A stretch of 64,000 nt of DNA from positions 42,019 to 106,018 of the forward strand of contig DAAP01000028.1 of the NCBI GenBank assembly GCA_001701165.1, in the 5' to 3' direction. Each line of letters starts with the position of its first letter. The stretch's first letter is position 1. The translations under genes were made by a program, and so were the position numbers. The notes beneath the pieces are model-generated. The model ran no database searches. It was not told the origin of the DNA and saw only the letters and a list, made by a program, of their open reading frames with translations. This document shows positions 41,933 through 50,336 of the stretch, piece by piece. Source of the stretch: Bacteroidales bacterium H4 (GTDB taxonomy: Bacteria; Bacteroidota; Bacteroidia; Bacteroidales; Muribaculaceae).

Positions 41933-42766
41933 TTATCGGCGAGAGGAATGTTGACCCTTCGCGGATTTTGGATTTGCTGCCTGGCACTTTATAGTTTTTA
42001 TGACCTGATGCTCCCAATGATTGTCTATCCCGGCATATTCATACACAACTTTCCCGGCGCTCCATTCGATACGCTCGAGCCTTTTCGAGTAATATACGGT
42101 TGTTCCACATGAGTGAGCGTCAGAAACAATGGAGTGGTCAAATTCTCGATTAAGCGAATAATTTCTTGTGTCCGAACCGGATTCTCGCCATTTAGTCGGC
42201 GTTTTATCGCTATAAACGAACCTGACTTCGTTGCCACAGGGGTCGGAAACCTTGCTGAGGTGCCATGCCGAGGTGTATAATACAGAATCAAGAGTTCGCG
42301 TCAACTCCGGAGGTCTGTAGTAGTATTCATATCGGGTCTTTTCGTTGGTCCCAAATGTGTATTTTATGCCGGATGCGTCTTTTACAACAAATTTGGATGG
42401 GTATGAGGTTGAGGCTTGCTGTGCATCAATTTTTATCGGGGTCGAAGATGACATAACTATACGCTTATTGTCATCGTAAGCAAAAGAAGCAGACAACCCG
42501 AGGCCGGACAGCCGTATCGGTATGCTAATGCTACCGGCCTTTATCGTAAACAAATCATACGATATATTCGGCACCCCCGAAAAATAGTCCACGGGAATCT
42601 CTTGATACTGCATTAAAGTGGCTACATCAGGCGACGGCGGCACGATAGAGTAGTCTTTCGGGCCATAATATGTGTCAGCTATTGCAGATAATGACGACAT
42701 CATAGCAATGATTATAGTACCTATGACATACCTACAGGTGGTGGAACAACTTGCTCGATGTCTCAT
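41933..42766 (-). CDS. N-terminal fragment of a Bacteroidetes RHS protein
   Basis: 277 residues: signal peptide (to about residue 31, SAIADTYY), then the typical N-terminal module of exported Bacteroidetes RHS proteins (PPSPDVATLMQYQEIPVDYF, SGVPNISYDLFTIKAGSISI), and a strand-rich stretch to VVYEYAGIDNHW. A full RHS protein would continue for several hundred residues of YD repeats; this one stops at NPKSAKGQHSSRR. It is thus a truncated derivative, read from its own promoter and followed in the same direction by two exported proteins and an RHS tip. Confidence 0.75.
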   Translation of the reverse strand: MRHRASCSTTCRYVIGTIIIAMMSSLSAIADTYYGPKDYSIVPPSPDVATLMQYQEIPVDYFSGVPNISYDLFTIKAGSISIPIRLSGLGLSASFAYDDNKRIVMSSSTPIKIDAQQASTSYPSKFVVKDASGIKYTFGTNEKTRYEYYYRPPELTRTLDSVLYTSAWHLSKVSDPCGNEVRFVYSDKTPTKWRESGSDTRNYSLNREFDHSIVSDAHSCGTTVYYSKRLERIEWSAGKVVYEYAGIDNHWEHQVIKTIKCQAANPKSAKGQHSSRR

Positions 42767-42820
42767 GGTGAGGTTATATCGGTATGAGGTTATAATGGTT
42801 GAAAAATTTGCCTAACGCGA

Positions 42821-42828
42821 CAAAGTTA
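42821..42828 (-). promoter_or_regulatory. -7 box of RHS locus A
   Basis: TAACTTTG on the minus strand, 55 bases before the RHS N-terminal fragment; the upstream side is a run of A/T without a clear -33 box. A plus-strand -7 box (TATTTTTG at 42909-42916) serves the divergent nnr gene. Confidence 0.5.
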
Positions 42829-42981
42829 CGTTTTTTTTTGATAAGTGAAAAAAATGTTATGGGGATTTTTTCTGACGGCGGCGGTTTTTCACTCTGCCCA
42901 AATTGTTGTATTTTTGCAGTAATGAATAGGGGACGTTGGCCGGAGGTGTCGCCGCCCCATGAAACAAGAAAAACTCGCACA

Positions 42982-44520
42982 ATGAAAATACTGTCTAACA
43001 ACGATATAAAAGAGATAGAGAAATATACCATCGACAACGATGGCGTGACCTCGGTCCAGCTGGTGGAGCGTGCAGCACGCGCCATCGCCGACGAAGTGGC
43101 CGGGTATTGCAGCGACAGCACCCCTCTGATGGTGTTCGCAGGATGGGGGAAAAATGGTGCGGACGCCCTCGAAACTGCCCGTCTGCTGGCCTCCCGTGGA
43201 TATGCTCCGGAGGTTTACCTCTTCAACATCGGAGGCAATCGATTGTGCCCCGAATGCAAGCTGATGCGCGATCGCTTGGCCGCGTGCGAAGCTTCGCACA
43301 CACTGCACGAGGTGACCGGCGAAACGCCTTTCACCTTCCCCGAACCCCCGGCGGACACAATCATCATCGACGGGATTTTTGGCAGCGGACTCAACCGCCC
43401 CATGCCGAGGCCATTCCAGCTTTTGGCTCAAAATCTCAACTGCAGCGGAGCTTTCATCATCTCCATAGACCTTCCCTCGGGATTGCTCGATGGTTTCAAC
43501 GGCGATACGCCACGAAACGACATGGTGCACGCCGGGCTGACCTTAGCCCTGGGAGCACCGCGTCTATCTTTCTTCATCGAGGACAATGCCGTGGCCGTAG
43601 GACAATGGAAGTTGCTCGACATCGGCCTCAACAGTACAGCCGTGCGTAATGCCCCCCTCTCTTACTGGATGGTGCAAGGCAAGGACGTACGACGCTACCT
43701 ACGACCGCGCGACCCGTGGTCCAATAAGAGCAACTACGGCGATGCACTCATTGCCGGCGGAAGCCACGGCATGGGCGGCGCCGCCGTCTTGGCGGCTCGC
43801 GGATGCCTGCGTTCCGGTGCCGGGAAGGTCACCGTCTACGGCCCCCAAAGCCTCTATAACACCGTACAATGTGCCGTGCCTTCGGCCATGATGCGTGCCG
43901 ACAGCGGCCGGGAACACCTTACCGATATCCCGCACGAATCGCATTACAGTGCCTTCGGCATAGGCCCGGGACTCGATGTCAACGATGATACGGCCGAAGC
44001 CGTGGGCCGTTTTCTAAAGACAATGAGCGCCGCTCCACGCCCCGTGGTGGTGGACGCCGGAGCACTGGGATGCATCGCCGCACGTCCGGCCATGCTGGAG
44101 TACCTGCCGATGATGTCCATACTCACTCCGCACATCGGCGAATTTGACCGTATCTTCGGCAAACAGTTTTCGCACGAGGCAAGGCTGAAAAAGGCCATTG
44201 AAATAGCAAAATACTACCAAATCATCATAGTACTCAAAGGCCGATACACAGCCATAATACGCCCCGACGAAAAGGTGTTTTTCAACACCTCGGGCACACC
44301 GGCTATGGCTACACCCGGCAGCGGAGACGTCCTCACCGGCATTATGACCGGCTTCCTGGCCCAAGGCTTCAAGCCTGAAATGGCAGCATTCCTGGCGTGC
44401 TACATCCACGGCATTGCCGGAGAAATAGCAGCCGAGAACCATGGCGAATATGGTGTTACGGCCGAAGATATAGCCGCCAACGTCGGACGCGCCATAGCGC
44501 TTGTAGCCAACGCCGAATAA
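42982..44520 (+). CDS. nnr: Bifunctional NAD(P)HX epimerase / ADP-dependent dehydratase
   Basis: From MKILSNNDIKEIEKY the enzyme has 512 residues. The N-terminal YjeF_N domain (about 1-210) epimerises damaged NAD(P)HX and contains FAGWGKNGADALETARLL and IIIDGIFGSGLNRP. The C-terminal carbohydrate-kinase-like domain (about 230-510) dehydrates it back to NAD(P)H and contains AGSHGMGGAAVLAARGCLR-like sequence (here AGGSHGMGGAA), ILTPHIGEFDRI and the anion-hole motif GTPAMATPGSGDVLTGI. The start was chosen after the -7 box at 42909; the longer frame begins before that box. The DUF4831 gene follows after 40 bases. Confidence 0.93.
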   Translation: MKILSNNDIKEIEKYTIDNDGVTSVQLVERAARAIADEVAGYCSDSTPLMVFAGWGKNGADALETARLLASRGYAPEVYLFNIGGNRLCPECKLMRDRLAACEASHTLHEVTGETPFTFPEPPADTIIIDGIFGSGLNRPMPRPFQLLAQNLNCSGAFIISIDLPSGLLDGFNGDTPRNDMVHAGLTLALGAPRLSFFIEDNAVAVGQWKLLDIGLNSTAVRNAPLSYWMVQGKDVRRYLRPRDPWSNKSNYGDALIAGGSHGMGGAAVLAARGCLRSGAGKVTVYGPQSLYNTVQCAVPSAMMRADSGREHLTDIPHESHYSAFGIGPGLDVNDDTAEAVGRFLKTMSAAPRPVVVDAGALGCIAARPAMLEYLPMMSILTPHIGEFDRIFGKQFSHEARLKKAIEIAKYYQIIIVLKGRYTAIIRPDEKVFFNTSGTPAMATPGSGDVLTGIMTGFLAQGFKPEMAAFLACYIHGIAGEIAAENHGEYGVTAEDIAANVGRAIALVANAE

Positions 44521-44560
44521 TCCTTTACAGACATTACATCACCCGACAATAGTAAGACTT

Positions 44561-45649
44561 ATGCACAACTTACGCACAGCTATCACGTCCATGGCGATAT
44601 GCGCCGCCCTTGTCACGGCTGCACAGACCACACGCAGCTTCACCGCCGACAAAACCAACGAATACGCACTGGTATACAGCCTTCCGCGCACCGTCCTCGA
44701 CATCACCATAGAGACCGTGCACACGGCGACACTCCCCGGCGAATTCAGCAATTACGCCAAACGCTATCTGAGCATCACCGATGCCATCACCACCCCATCC
44801 AATAGCGTGCGCGTCAAAAGCGTCACCATAATTCCGCGCGGTATACCCGGAGGCGCCGACAGCCGCTGGCAAGTACAGTTTAAAAACGGCAGCGCTGCCT
44901 CAATGCTGCTCACCGAAACCGGAATACCCCTGGCGGTGAACACCGACAGCATCGCCTCTACAAATGCCGTGACCCTACCCGTGGCCGTGGATGCAGCGCC
45001 CACCCCACTGGAAAGTGATGCGGCACGTCAAGCCGTTACGCAAGACATGACGCGCAGCTCATCCATATCCAAAAAGGCTGAATTGGCCGCCCAACGCATC
45101 TTCGAACTGCGCGAGACACGCTCGGACCTACTCAGTGGCAATGCCGACAACCCGCCGGCCGATGGCAAGGCCATGCAATTGGTTCTGGACAACCTCGCGG
45201 CGCAGGAAGCCGCTCTAACTGCAATGTTTGCCGGCACGACACAGACGTACACACGCGTGACCACTCTCACATATACACCCGGCACAGCGGAGAGTCGCGA
45301 AATTCTGGCTCGGGTATCGCCCACCGAAGGCATAGTACCTGCCGATGACCTCAGCGGCGCCCCAATATACATATCGCTGACAAATATCGCTAAGGCCGAG
45401 ATGCCAGTCACCGAAAAAGGCGAACCGAAGCGCTTCCCTAAAGGCGGATTGGCTTACACCATACCCGGCACAGCATCGGTCACCCTGACGTACGACGGAG
45501 CTACCATCACACACAAAGACCTGACACTGGCACAATTGGGCGTAGTCTTCGGAATCAATCCCGCCCTATTTAGCGACAAGAAAGCCCCCGCATACGCGAC
45601 TTTCGACCCCACGACCGGAGCCATCACGGCATTAGGCGCCATAGAGTGA
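44561..45649 (+). CDS. Exported DUF4831 family protein
   Basis: 362 residues with a signal peptide (about 1-21). The mature protein starts with TNEYALVYSLPRTVLDITIETVHT, the signature of this Bacteroidetes family, then KRYLSITDAI. In the middle is the helical stretch AAQRIFELRETRSDLLSGNAD, followed by strand-rich C-terminal domains. No enzymatic motif is visible and the function of the family is unknown. Close spacing after nnr suggests co-transcription. Confidence 0.82.
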   Translation: MHNLRTAITSMAICAALVTAAQTTRSFTADKTNEYALVYSLPRTVLDITIETVHTATLPGEFSNYAKRYLSITDAITTPSNSVRVKSVTIIPRGIPGGADSRWQVQFKNGSAASMLLTETGIPLAVNTDSIASTNAVTLPVAVDAAPTPLESDAARQAVTQDMTRSSSISKKAELAAQRIFELRETRSDLLSGNADNPPADGKAMQLVLDNLAAQEAALTAMFAGTTQTYTRVTTLTYTPGTAESREILARVSPTEGIVPADDLSGAPIYISLTNIAKAEMPVTEKGEPKRFPKGGLAYTIPGTASVTLTYDGATITHKDLTLAQLGVVFGINPALFSDKKAPAYATFDPTTGAITALGAIE

Positions 45650-45817
45650 CACCCGTATATTTGAGAGTATGAAGCAACACGCCTATATCTGTATAGATTG
45701 GCTCGCGATGACTTCTACAATTAAGGCTCGTACACATCGGCATACCCCAAAAATTATCTGTTTTTTTGGAAAACAAAAAAAAATTAGACTAATTCCAAAA
45801 TTATTTTCATTCCACTA

Positions 45818-45848
45818 TTGCATATTTCAACAAAGGTGCGTAACTTTG
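45818..45848 (+). promoter_or_regulatory. Promoter of rubrerythrin
   Basis: TTG at 45818-45820, a 20-base spacer and TAACTTTG at 45841-45848, then CG: close to consensus. The remaining gap before it holds no gene. Confidence 0.78.
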
Positions 45849-45933
45849 CGCTGTACAAACGGCCGTCATAAACGGCCGAAGCACAAAATCCTCACATACA
45901 AATCTTTATCAAGTCATCAAAAAAAGCACGATT

Positions 45934-46485
45934 ATGAAAAAGAAATTTATCTGCACCGTATGCGGATACGTATACGAAGGCACCGAAGCTCCTGAAAAAT
46001 GCCCGCTGTGCGGCGCTCCTGCCTCCAAATTCAAAGAGATGGAAGAAACCGGCGCACTCGAATTTGTCACCGAACACGAAATCGGCATCGCCGCTGACAC
46101 CGACGAACAAATGAAAACAGACCTGCGTACACACTTCAACGGCGAATGCTGCGAAGTGGGCATGTACCTGGCCATGTCGCGTCAGGCCGACCGCGAAGGT
46201 TATCCCGAAATTGCCGAAGCCTTCAAGCGCTACGCTTTCGAAGAGGCCGAACATGCGTCCAAATTTGCCGAGCTACTCGGTGAAGTAGTTTGGGACACCA
46301 AGACCAACCTCGAAAAGCGTATGGCCGCCGAAGCAGGTGCCAACGCCGACAAGATGCGCATCGCTCGACGCGCCAAAGAACTCAACCTTGACGCCATCCA
46401 CGACACCGTACACGAAATGGCTAAGGACGAAGCACGCCACGGCCAGGGTTTCCAAGGCCTGTACAATCGCTACTTCAAGAAGTAA
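45934..46485 (+). CDS. rbr: Rubrerythrin, reverse domain order
   Basis: 183 residues. A rubredoxin-like iron site comes first (FICTVCGYVYEG and KCPLCGAPASKF), followed by the four-helix diiron domain with ligands in NGECCEVGMYLA, FEEAEHASKF and KDEARHGQGF. Order rubredoxin then diiron is the reverse rubrerythrin arrangement of anaerobes. The enzyme reduces hydrogen peroxide with electrons from reduced rubredoxin-type carriers, protecting against oxygen exposure. Monocistronic, with a promoter and terminator of its own. Confidence 0.94.
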   Translation: MKKKFICTVCGYVYEGTEAPEKCPLCGAPASKFKEMEETGALEFVTEHEIGIAADTDEQMKTDLRTHFNGECCEVGMYLAMSRQADREGYPEIAEAFKRYAFEEAEHASKFAELLGEVVWDTKTNLEKRMAAEAGANADKMRIARRAKELNLDAIHDTVHEMAKDEARHGQGFQGLYNRYFKK

Positions 46486-46504
46486 GCGACAAAAATCCAT
46501 ACAC

Positions 46505-46545
46505 ACAGAGAGGACGCACTCCATTACGGAATGCGCCCTCTCTGT
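46505..46545. terminator. Terminator between rubrerythrin and the convergent MmcQ gene
   Basis: ACAGAGAGG pairs with CCTCTCTGT; inner bases (CGCACTCC with GGAATGCG) extend the stem, and ATTTT follows. Confidence 0.8.
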
Positions 46546-46559
46546 ATTTTCGGCATCAA

Positions 46560-46928
46560 TCAGTCCTCAGACTCGGACAAAGGCGGAACAGTATCGCGGA
46601 TGGCACGTGGGAGGCCACGTACCACGCAGTTGTAGCTGTGTCGAATAAGGCTGCGCAACAATGGCGAAGGCACGGCAGCGGCCAGACCCACGTCGTTCCA
46701 ATGGCGTTTATTCATATGCCATGCCGGACGTATGGCCTCATAGTGCTCGCGCAACTTCTCGGCATAATCCGGGTCGCATTTCAGAGACACACGCGTAGTG
46801 TCAACGAGATTCAGCATTGCAAAAATCTTTCCGCCCACGCGCAAGGTCACAACATCATCGCCGAACGGCATGTCCTCGGTCGCAAAAGGCAGCGACAAGC
46901 AGTATTCGTGCACTTCCAAAATATCCAT
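46560..46928 (-). CDS. MmcQ/YjbR family protein
   Basis: 122 residues with the family pattern: MDILEVHEYCLSLPFATEDM, MPFGDDVVTLRVGGKIFAML, VSLKCDPDYAEKLREHY, AWHMNKRHWNDV and the C-terminal LLRSLIRHSYNCVVRGLP. The domain is a small CyaY-like fold proposed to bind DNA; a clear physiological role is not established. It stands alone on the minus strand. Confidence 0.9.
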   Translation of the reverse strand: MDILEVHEYCLSLPFATEDMPFGDDVVTLRVGGKIFAMLNLVDTTRVSLKCDPDYAEKLREHYEAIRPAWHMNKRHWNDVGLAAAVPSPLLRSLIRHSYNCVVRGLPRAIRDTVPPLSESED

Positions 46929-47186
46929 GACAGATAGTGTTTTATATTGTTCAAAGCATTACTCATCGAAGGACATCTCCCCTCATTGAATCATCGCCGC
47001 CGATGCATCCGACTGATACGACGGGCAATGTCATTCAATAAAGGCCGATTGCCTTCCTCATCCAAGGCGAAAATCCGTATCTATCAGGACTTTGCCTCGT
47101 ACCGAGACACCTAAGGCTCCCACATGTCATGAAGACCGAGGAGCCTTAGAGCGCTCTTTTCAGGGCCTGTGATGCGTTATGCGTTG
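46929..47186. other. Intergenic region, hairpin near fabF 3' end
   Basis: No gene seen. CTAAGGCTC (47111) pairs with GAGCCTTAG (47141); it lies just past the fabF stop and may mark the end of the acpP-fabF transcript, although no T-run follows on the minus strand. Confidence 0.5.
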
Positions 47187-48455
47187 TTACTTGACAAACT
47201 TCTTGACAATCACCGTGGCATTGTGGCCGCCGAAACCGAAGGAGTTGGACAAGGCCGCACGCACTTCGCGTTTCTGAGCCTCATTGAAGGTGAAATTGAG
47301 GTTGTAATCTATTTCGGGATCATCGTCACCTTCGGCGTGGTTGATTGTCGGGGGTACGACATCATCACGTACAGACAACAGCGAGAACATGGCCTCCATA
47401 GCGCCGGTAGCACCCAGGAGGTGTCCGGTCATGCTCTTGGTCGAAGAAATATTGAGACGATAAGCATCTTCGCCGAAAAGCTTAATGATGGCCTTAGCTT
47501 CGCTGATGTCACCGACACCGGTGCTGGTGCCGTGTACGTTGATGTAGTCGATATCTGCGGGTGTCATCCCTGCATCGTCGAGAGCGTTCTGCATAGACAG
47601 TATCGCACCCAAACCTTCGGGATGTGTCGCTGTGATATGGTATGCGTCCGCACTCATGCCGCCGCCGGCGACTTCGCCGTAAATCTTGGCGCCACGTGCC
47701 AGAGCGTGTTCCATTTCTTCAAGTATCAGTACCACCGAACCTTCTCCGATGACGAAGCCGTCACGCGAAGCCGAGAAGGGGCGCGAAGCCGTTTCGGGGC
47801 TGTCGTTGCGTGTCGACAGGGCATGCATCGAGTTGAAACCGCCCACGCCAGCGGGGAAGATGGCAGCCTCGGCACCGCCTGTAACCATAGCATCAGCCTT
47901 GCCCAGACGGATAAGGTTGAAAGCGTCGATAATGGCGTTGTTTGACGAGGCGCAGGCGCTGACCACACCATAGTTAGGGCCATGGTAACCGTATTCCATG
48001 GACACATGGCCGCTGGCGATATCCGCAATCATTTTGGGAATGAAGAACGGATTATACTGCGGGCCGTTTTGCTCGCCGTGAACTGCATAATATCCGGCTT
48101 CCTCCTCAAAGGTGTGCAGGCCGCCAATACCGGCAGCGATGATTACGCCTACGCGGTTTTTGTCTATAGCGCCTTCGGTCTCGATACCGGCATCAGCAAC
48201 TGCCTGGCGAGCTGCATAGAGGGCATACTGGGCATACAGGTCAAGCTGGCGCAGTTTCTTGCGGTCAAAGTATTCGGCCGCATTGAAGTTCTTGACTTCG
48301 CAGGCAAATTTGGTCTTGAACTGCGATGCGTCAAAATGGGTGATGGGCGCGGCGCCGCTGACACCGGCCAACGCGGCACTCCAAGTGGTGTCTACGTCGT
48401 TACCTAAAGGAGTGATGGCTCCAAGTCCCGTAACTACTACTCTCTTGAGTTCCAT
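47187..48455 (-). CDS. fabF: 3-oxoacyl-ACP synthase II (KAS II)
   Basis: The 422-residue condensing enzyme elongates acyl-ACP with malonyl-ACP. It starts MELKRVVVTGLGAITPLGND and has the nucleophile cysteine in VVSACASSNNAI, the catalytic histidines in INVHGTSTGVGD and STKSMTGHLLGATGA, and the C-terminal NSFGFGGHNATVIV. Full length for the family. It lies downstream of acpP on the same strand, the conserved order for this pair, although the gap between them is unusually long and holds a GC-rich hairpin. Confidence 0.96.
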   Translation of the reverse strand: MELKRVVVTGLGAITPLGNDVDTTWSAALAGVSGAAPITHFDASQFKTKFACEVKNFNAAEYFDRKKLRQLDLYAQYALYAARQAVADAGIETEGAIDKNRVGVIIAAGIGGLHTFEEEAGYYAVHGEQNGPQYNPFFIPKMIADIASGHVSMEYGYHGPNYGVVSACASSNNAIIDAFNLIRLGKADAMVTGGAEAAIFPAGVGGFNSMHALSTRNDSPETASRPFSASRDGFVIGEGSVVLILEEMEHALARGAKIYGEVAGGGMSADAYHITATHPEGLGAILSMQNALDDAGMTPADIDYINVHGTSTGVGDISEAKAIIKLFGEDAYRLNISSTKSMTGHLLGATGAMEAMFSLLSVRDDVVPPTINHAEGDDDPEIDYNLNFTFNEAQKREVRAALSNSFGFGGHNATVIVKKFVK

Positions 48456-48624
48456 GAAAGATTTATCGTATATGTACTGATTAGACTTTATATGACAAAA
48501 GTTGCCGCAAGTCCGGACCTATATCCCCGGAAAGTCGCGATGCTTTTGCTATTACCTGTCGGAGCATTACGCTCAAGGCAATGTCCGCAAGGTTGTGTGT
48601 TCTTGTTGTTACCGACCAAATGTA

Positions 48625-48654
48625 CGCCCCGGACGTCGTGGGGCACCCGGGGCG
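48625..48654 (-). promoter_or_regulatory. GC-rich hairpin in the acpP-fabF spacer
   Basis: CGCCCCGG pairs with CCGGGGCG around a 14-base loop. On the minus strand it is followed by TACATTTGG rather than a T-run, so it is more likely a processing or attenuation element, or part of a separate fabF promoter, than a terminator. The 249-base spacer holds no gene. Confidence 0.45.
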
Positions 48655-48704
48655 ACATAGGCGGTTATTTTGTGTCGAATGTGGTGACCGTCGTCAAACA
48701 GCTA

Positions 48705-48938
48705 TTATTGAGCTGCTTCGATGTATTTGATGGCGTCGCCTACAGTCTGAATCTTCTCAGCTTCCTCATCGGGTATCTTGATGCCGAATTCCTTCTCAAA
48801 CTCCATGATGAGGTCCACTGTGTCGAGCGAGTCTGCGCCCAGGTCTGTGGTGAATGCTGCTGCGGGGGTTACTTGGCTTTCGTCAACGCCGAGTTTGTCA
48901 ACGATGATGGTCTTCACGCGATCTGCGATTTCTGACAT
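48705..48938 (-). CDS. acpP: Acyl carrier protein
   Basis: 77 residues, acidic, all-helical. The phosphopantetheine attachment serine lies in GADSLDTVDLIM, near residue 37. It carries growing acyl chains as thioesters for FabD, FabF and the other synthase enzymes. The start MSEIADRVKTII and overall length match the family. First gene of the acpP-fabF unit. Confidence 0.97.
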   Translation of the reverse strand: MSEIADRVKTIIVDKLGVDESQVTPAAAFTTDLGADSLDTVDLIMEFEKEFGIKIPDEEAEKIQTVGDAIKYIEAAQ

Positions 48939-48980
48939 AATCTTTTAGTGTTTAATTAGTAATGTTCTGTTTTAGCGGTG

Positions 48981-48988
48981 CAAAGTAA
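48981..48988 (-). promoter_or_regulatory. Probable acpP -7 box
   Basis: TTACTTTG on the minus strand (one mismatch) with a TTTCG about 19 bases upstream; a very AT-rich stretch follows on the far side. Confidence 0.4.
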
Positions 48989-49209
48989 GCTAAAATATTC
49001 TAAATAACGAAATTTTTCGCTATTATAAACTGTGAAAAAATGTAAAAGACGTATCTAACGCCCTGAAATACGAGTTTCTTGGCCGATGCATTCTTTCGCA
49101 ATCGTCTCGCCATTTCAGACAACTGTCATTGAGACTTTGCTCGCAGTTTCATTGCAGCTATGTTCATAGCTACTATCGCGGAGTGCACCGACCTCTATTT
49201 CGCTTTATA

Positions 49210-49260
49210 TGCCATAGGTGTATCCGCGGCCTGCTAAGGCTCGCGAACATGCCTATGGCA
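49210..49260 (-). terminator. Stem-loop after korB
   Basis: TGCCATAGG and CCTATGGCA close a loop containing a second stem (CGCGGCC with GGCTCGCG), 14 bases after the korB stop codon. The rest of the gap (48989-49209) has no recognisable gene. Confidence 0.6.
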
Positions 49261-49274
49261 ATAGTGTCATTATC

Positions 49275-50306
49275 TTACTTGGCGGGGACTTCCCAGGTGT
49301 CGCCGGCGAGGATCATGTCGCGCAGGCAGGTGAAACCGTGGGCGGCTTTCACTTCGTCTACCTGTTGGCTGACAGCCGTCTCGTAGCTGGGGCTCTCGAC
49401 ATCGCGGATGACGCCGACAGCAAGGGGTAGCGTCATGCCGTCCATCATGGCCAGCTGCTGGTGCAGGAAGTTCGAGGGGGTGTGGGCGTCGTGTACCAGG
49501 ACATCGTCCATGGTGTAGCCGTCTTGGCCGATAGTGACAGCCTTGAGCAGGAATCCATCGCGTACAAGACCCTTGTCGCCGTTGGCGCCGAAGATCATCT
49601 TCTGTCCGTGTACCAAGTGAATGGTGCGGTCGGCACGGACTGTGCGGTCGGTAATGGCGTTGTGGATGCCGTTATTGAAGATTACGCAGTTTTGCAGAAT
49701 CTCGACCACCGAGGTGCCTTTGTGGCGTGCTGCGGCCACCATGACTTCCTGCGAGGTCTTGAGTTCGACATCAATACTGCGAGCAAAGAATGTTCCGCGA
49801 GCGCCGAACACCAGTTCGGCCGGGATAAACGGGTCTTCTGTCGTGCCGTAAGGCGATGACTTGGATACGAAACCGCGAGCACTCGTAGGCGAGTACTGTC
49901 CCTTGGTCAGACCATATATCTTATTATTGAACAGCACAATATTGATATCTATATTGCGTCGTACGGCGTGGATAAAGTGGTTGCCGCCGATAGCAAGTCC
50001 GTCGCCGTCACCCGAAATCTGCCATACGGTCATCTCGGGATTGGCAACCTTGAAGCCTGTCGCGATGGCGGCTGCACGTCCGTGGATGGTATGGAAACCA
50101 TAGGTGTTCATGTAATAGGGCAGACGGGACGAGCATCCGATGCCGGAGATGACGGCAGTGCGGTAAGGCGGTACGCCGACTTCGGCCATGGCCTTGTGCA
50201 GGGTGTTGAGGATGGCGTGGTCGCCGCAGCCGGGGCACCAGCGCACGGCCTGGTCACTTTTGAAGTCCGCGGGTGTATATGCCGGGGTATTCTCTTGTGT
50301 TTGCAT
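49275..50306 (-). CDS. korB: 2-oxoglutarate (2-oxoacid):ferredoxin oxidoreductase, beta subunit
   Basis: 343 residues. This subunit binds thiamine diphosphate and one [4Fe-4S] cluster: VRWCPGCGDHAIL at residues 22-34, ISGIGCSSRLPYY, the TPP motif SGDGDGLAIGGNHFIHAVRRN and NNKIYGLTKGQYSPTS. Together with KorA it decarboxylates 2-oxoglutarate (or a related oxoacid) to the acyl-CoA and passes electrons to ferredoxin; in anaerobes it can also run in the reductive direction. Encoded 30 bases after korA. Confidence 0.95.
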   Translation of the reverse strand: MQTQENTPAYTPADFKSDQAVRWCPGCGDHAILNTLHKAMAEVGVPPYRTAVISGIGCSSRLPYYMNTYGFHTIHGRAAAIATGFKVANPEMTVWQISGDGDGLAIGGNHFIHAVRRNIDINIVLFNNKIYGLTKGQYSPTSARGFVSKSSPYGTTEDPFIPAELVFGARGTFFARSIDVELKTSQEVMVAAARHKGTSVVEILQNCVIFNNGIHNAITDRTVRADRTIHLVHGQKMIFGANGDKGLVRDGFLLKAVTIGQDGYTMDDVLVHDAHTPSNFLHQQLAMMDGMTLPLAVGVIRDVESPSYETAVSQQVDEVKAAHGFTCLRDMILAGDTWEVPAK

Positions 50307-50336
50307 TATCTTATATGATTAAGTGGCTGGTGTGAC

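Noticed and set aside
47169..47945. 258-codon frame opposite fabF
   Set aside because: Antisense shadow of a conserved gene, with no recognisable domain.
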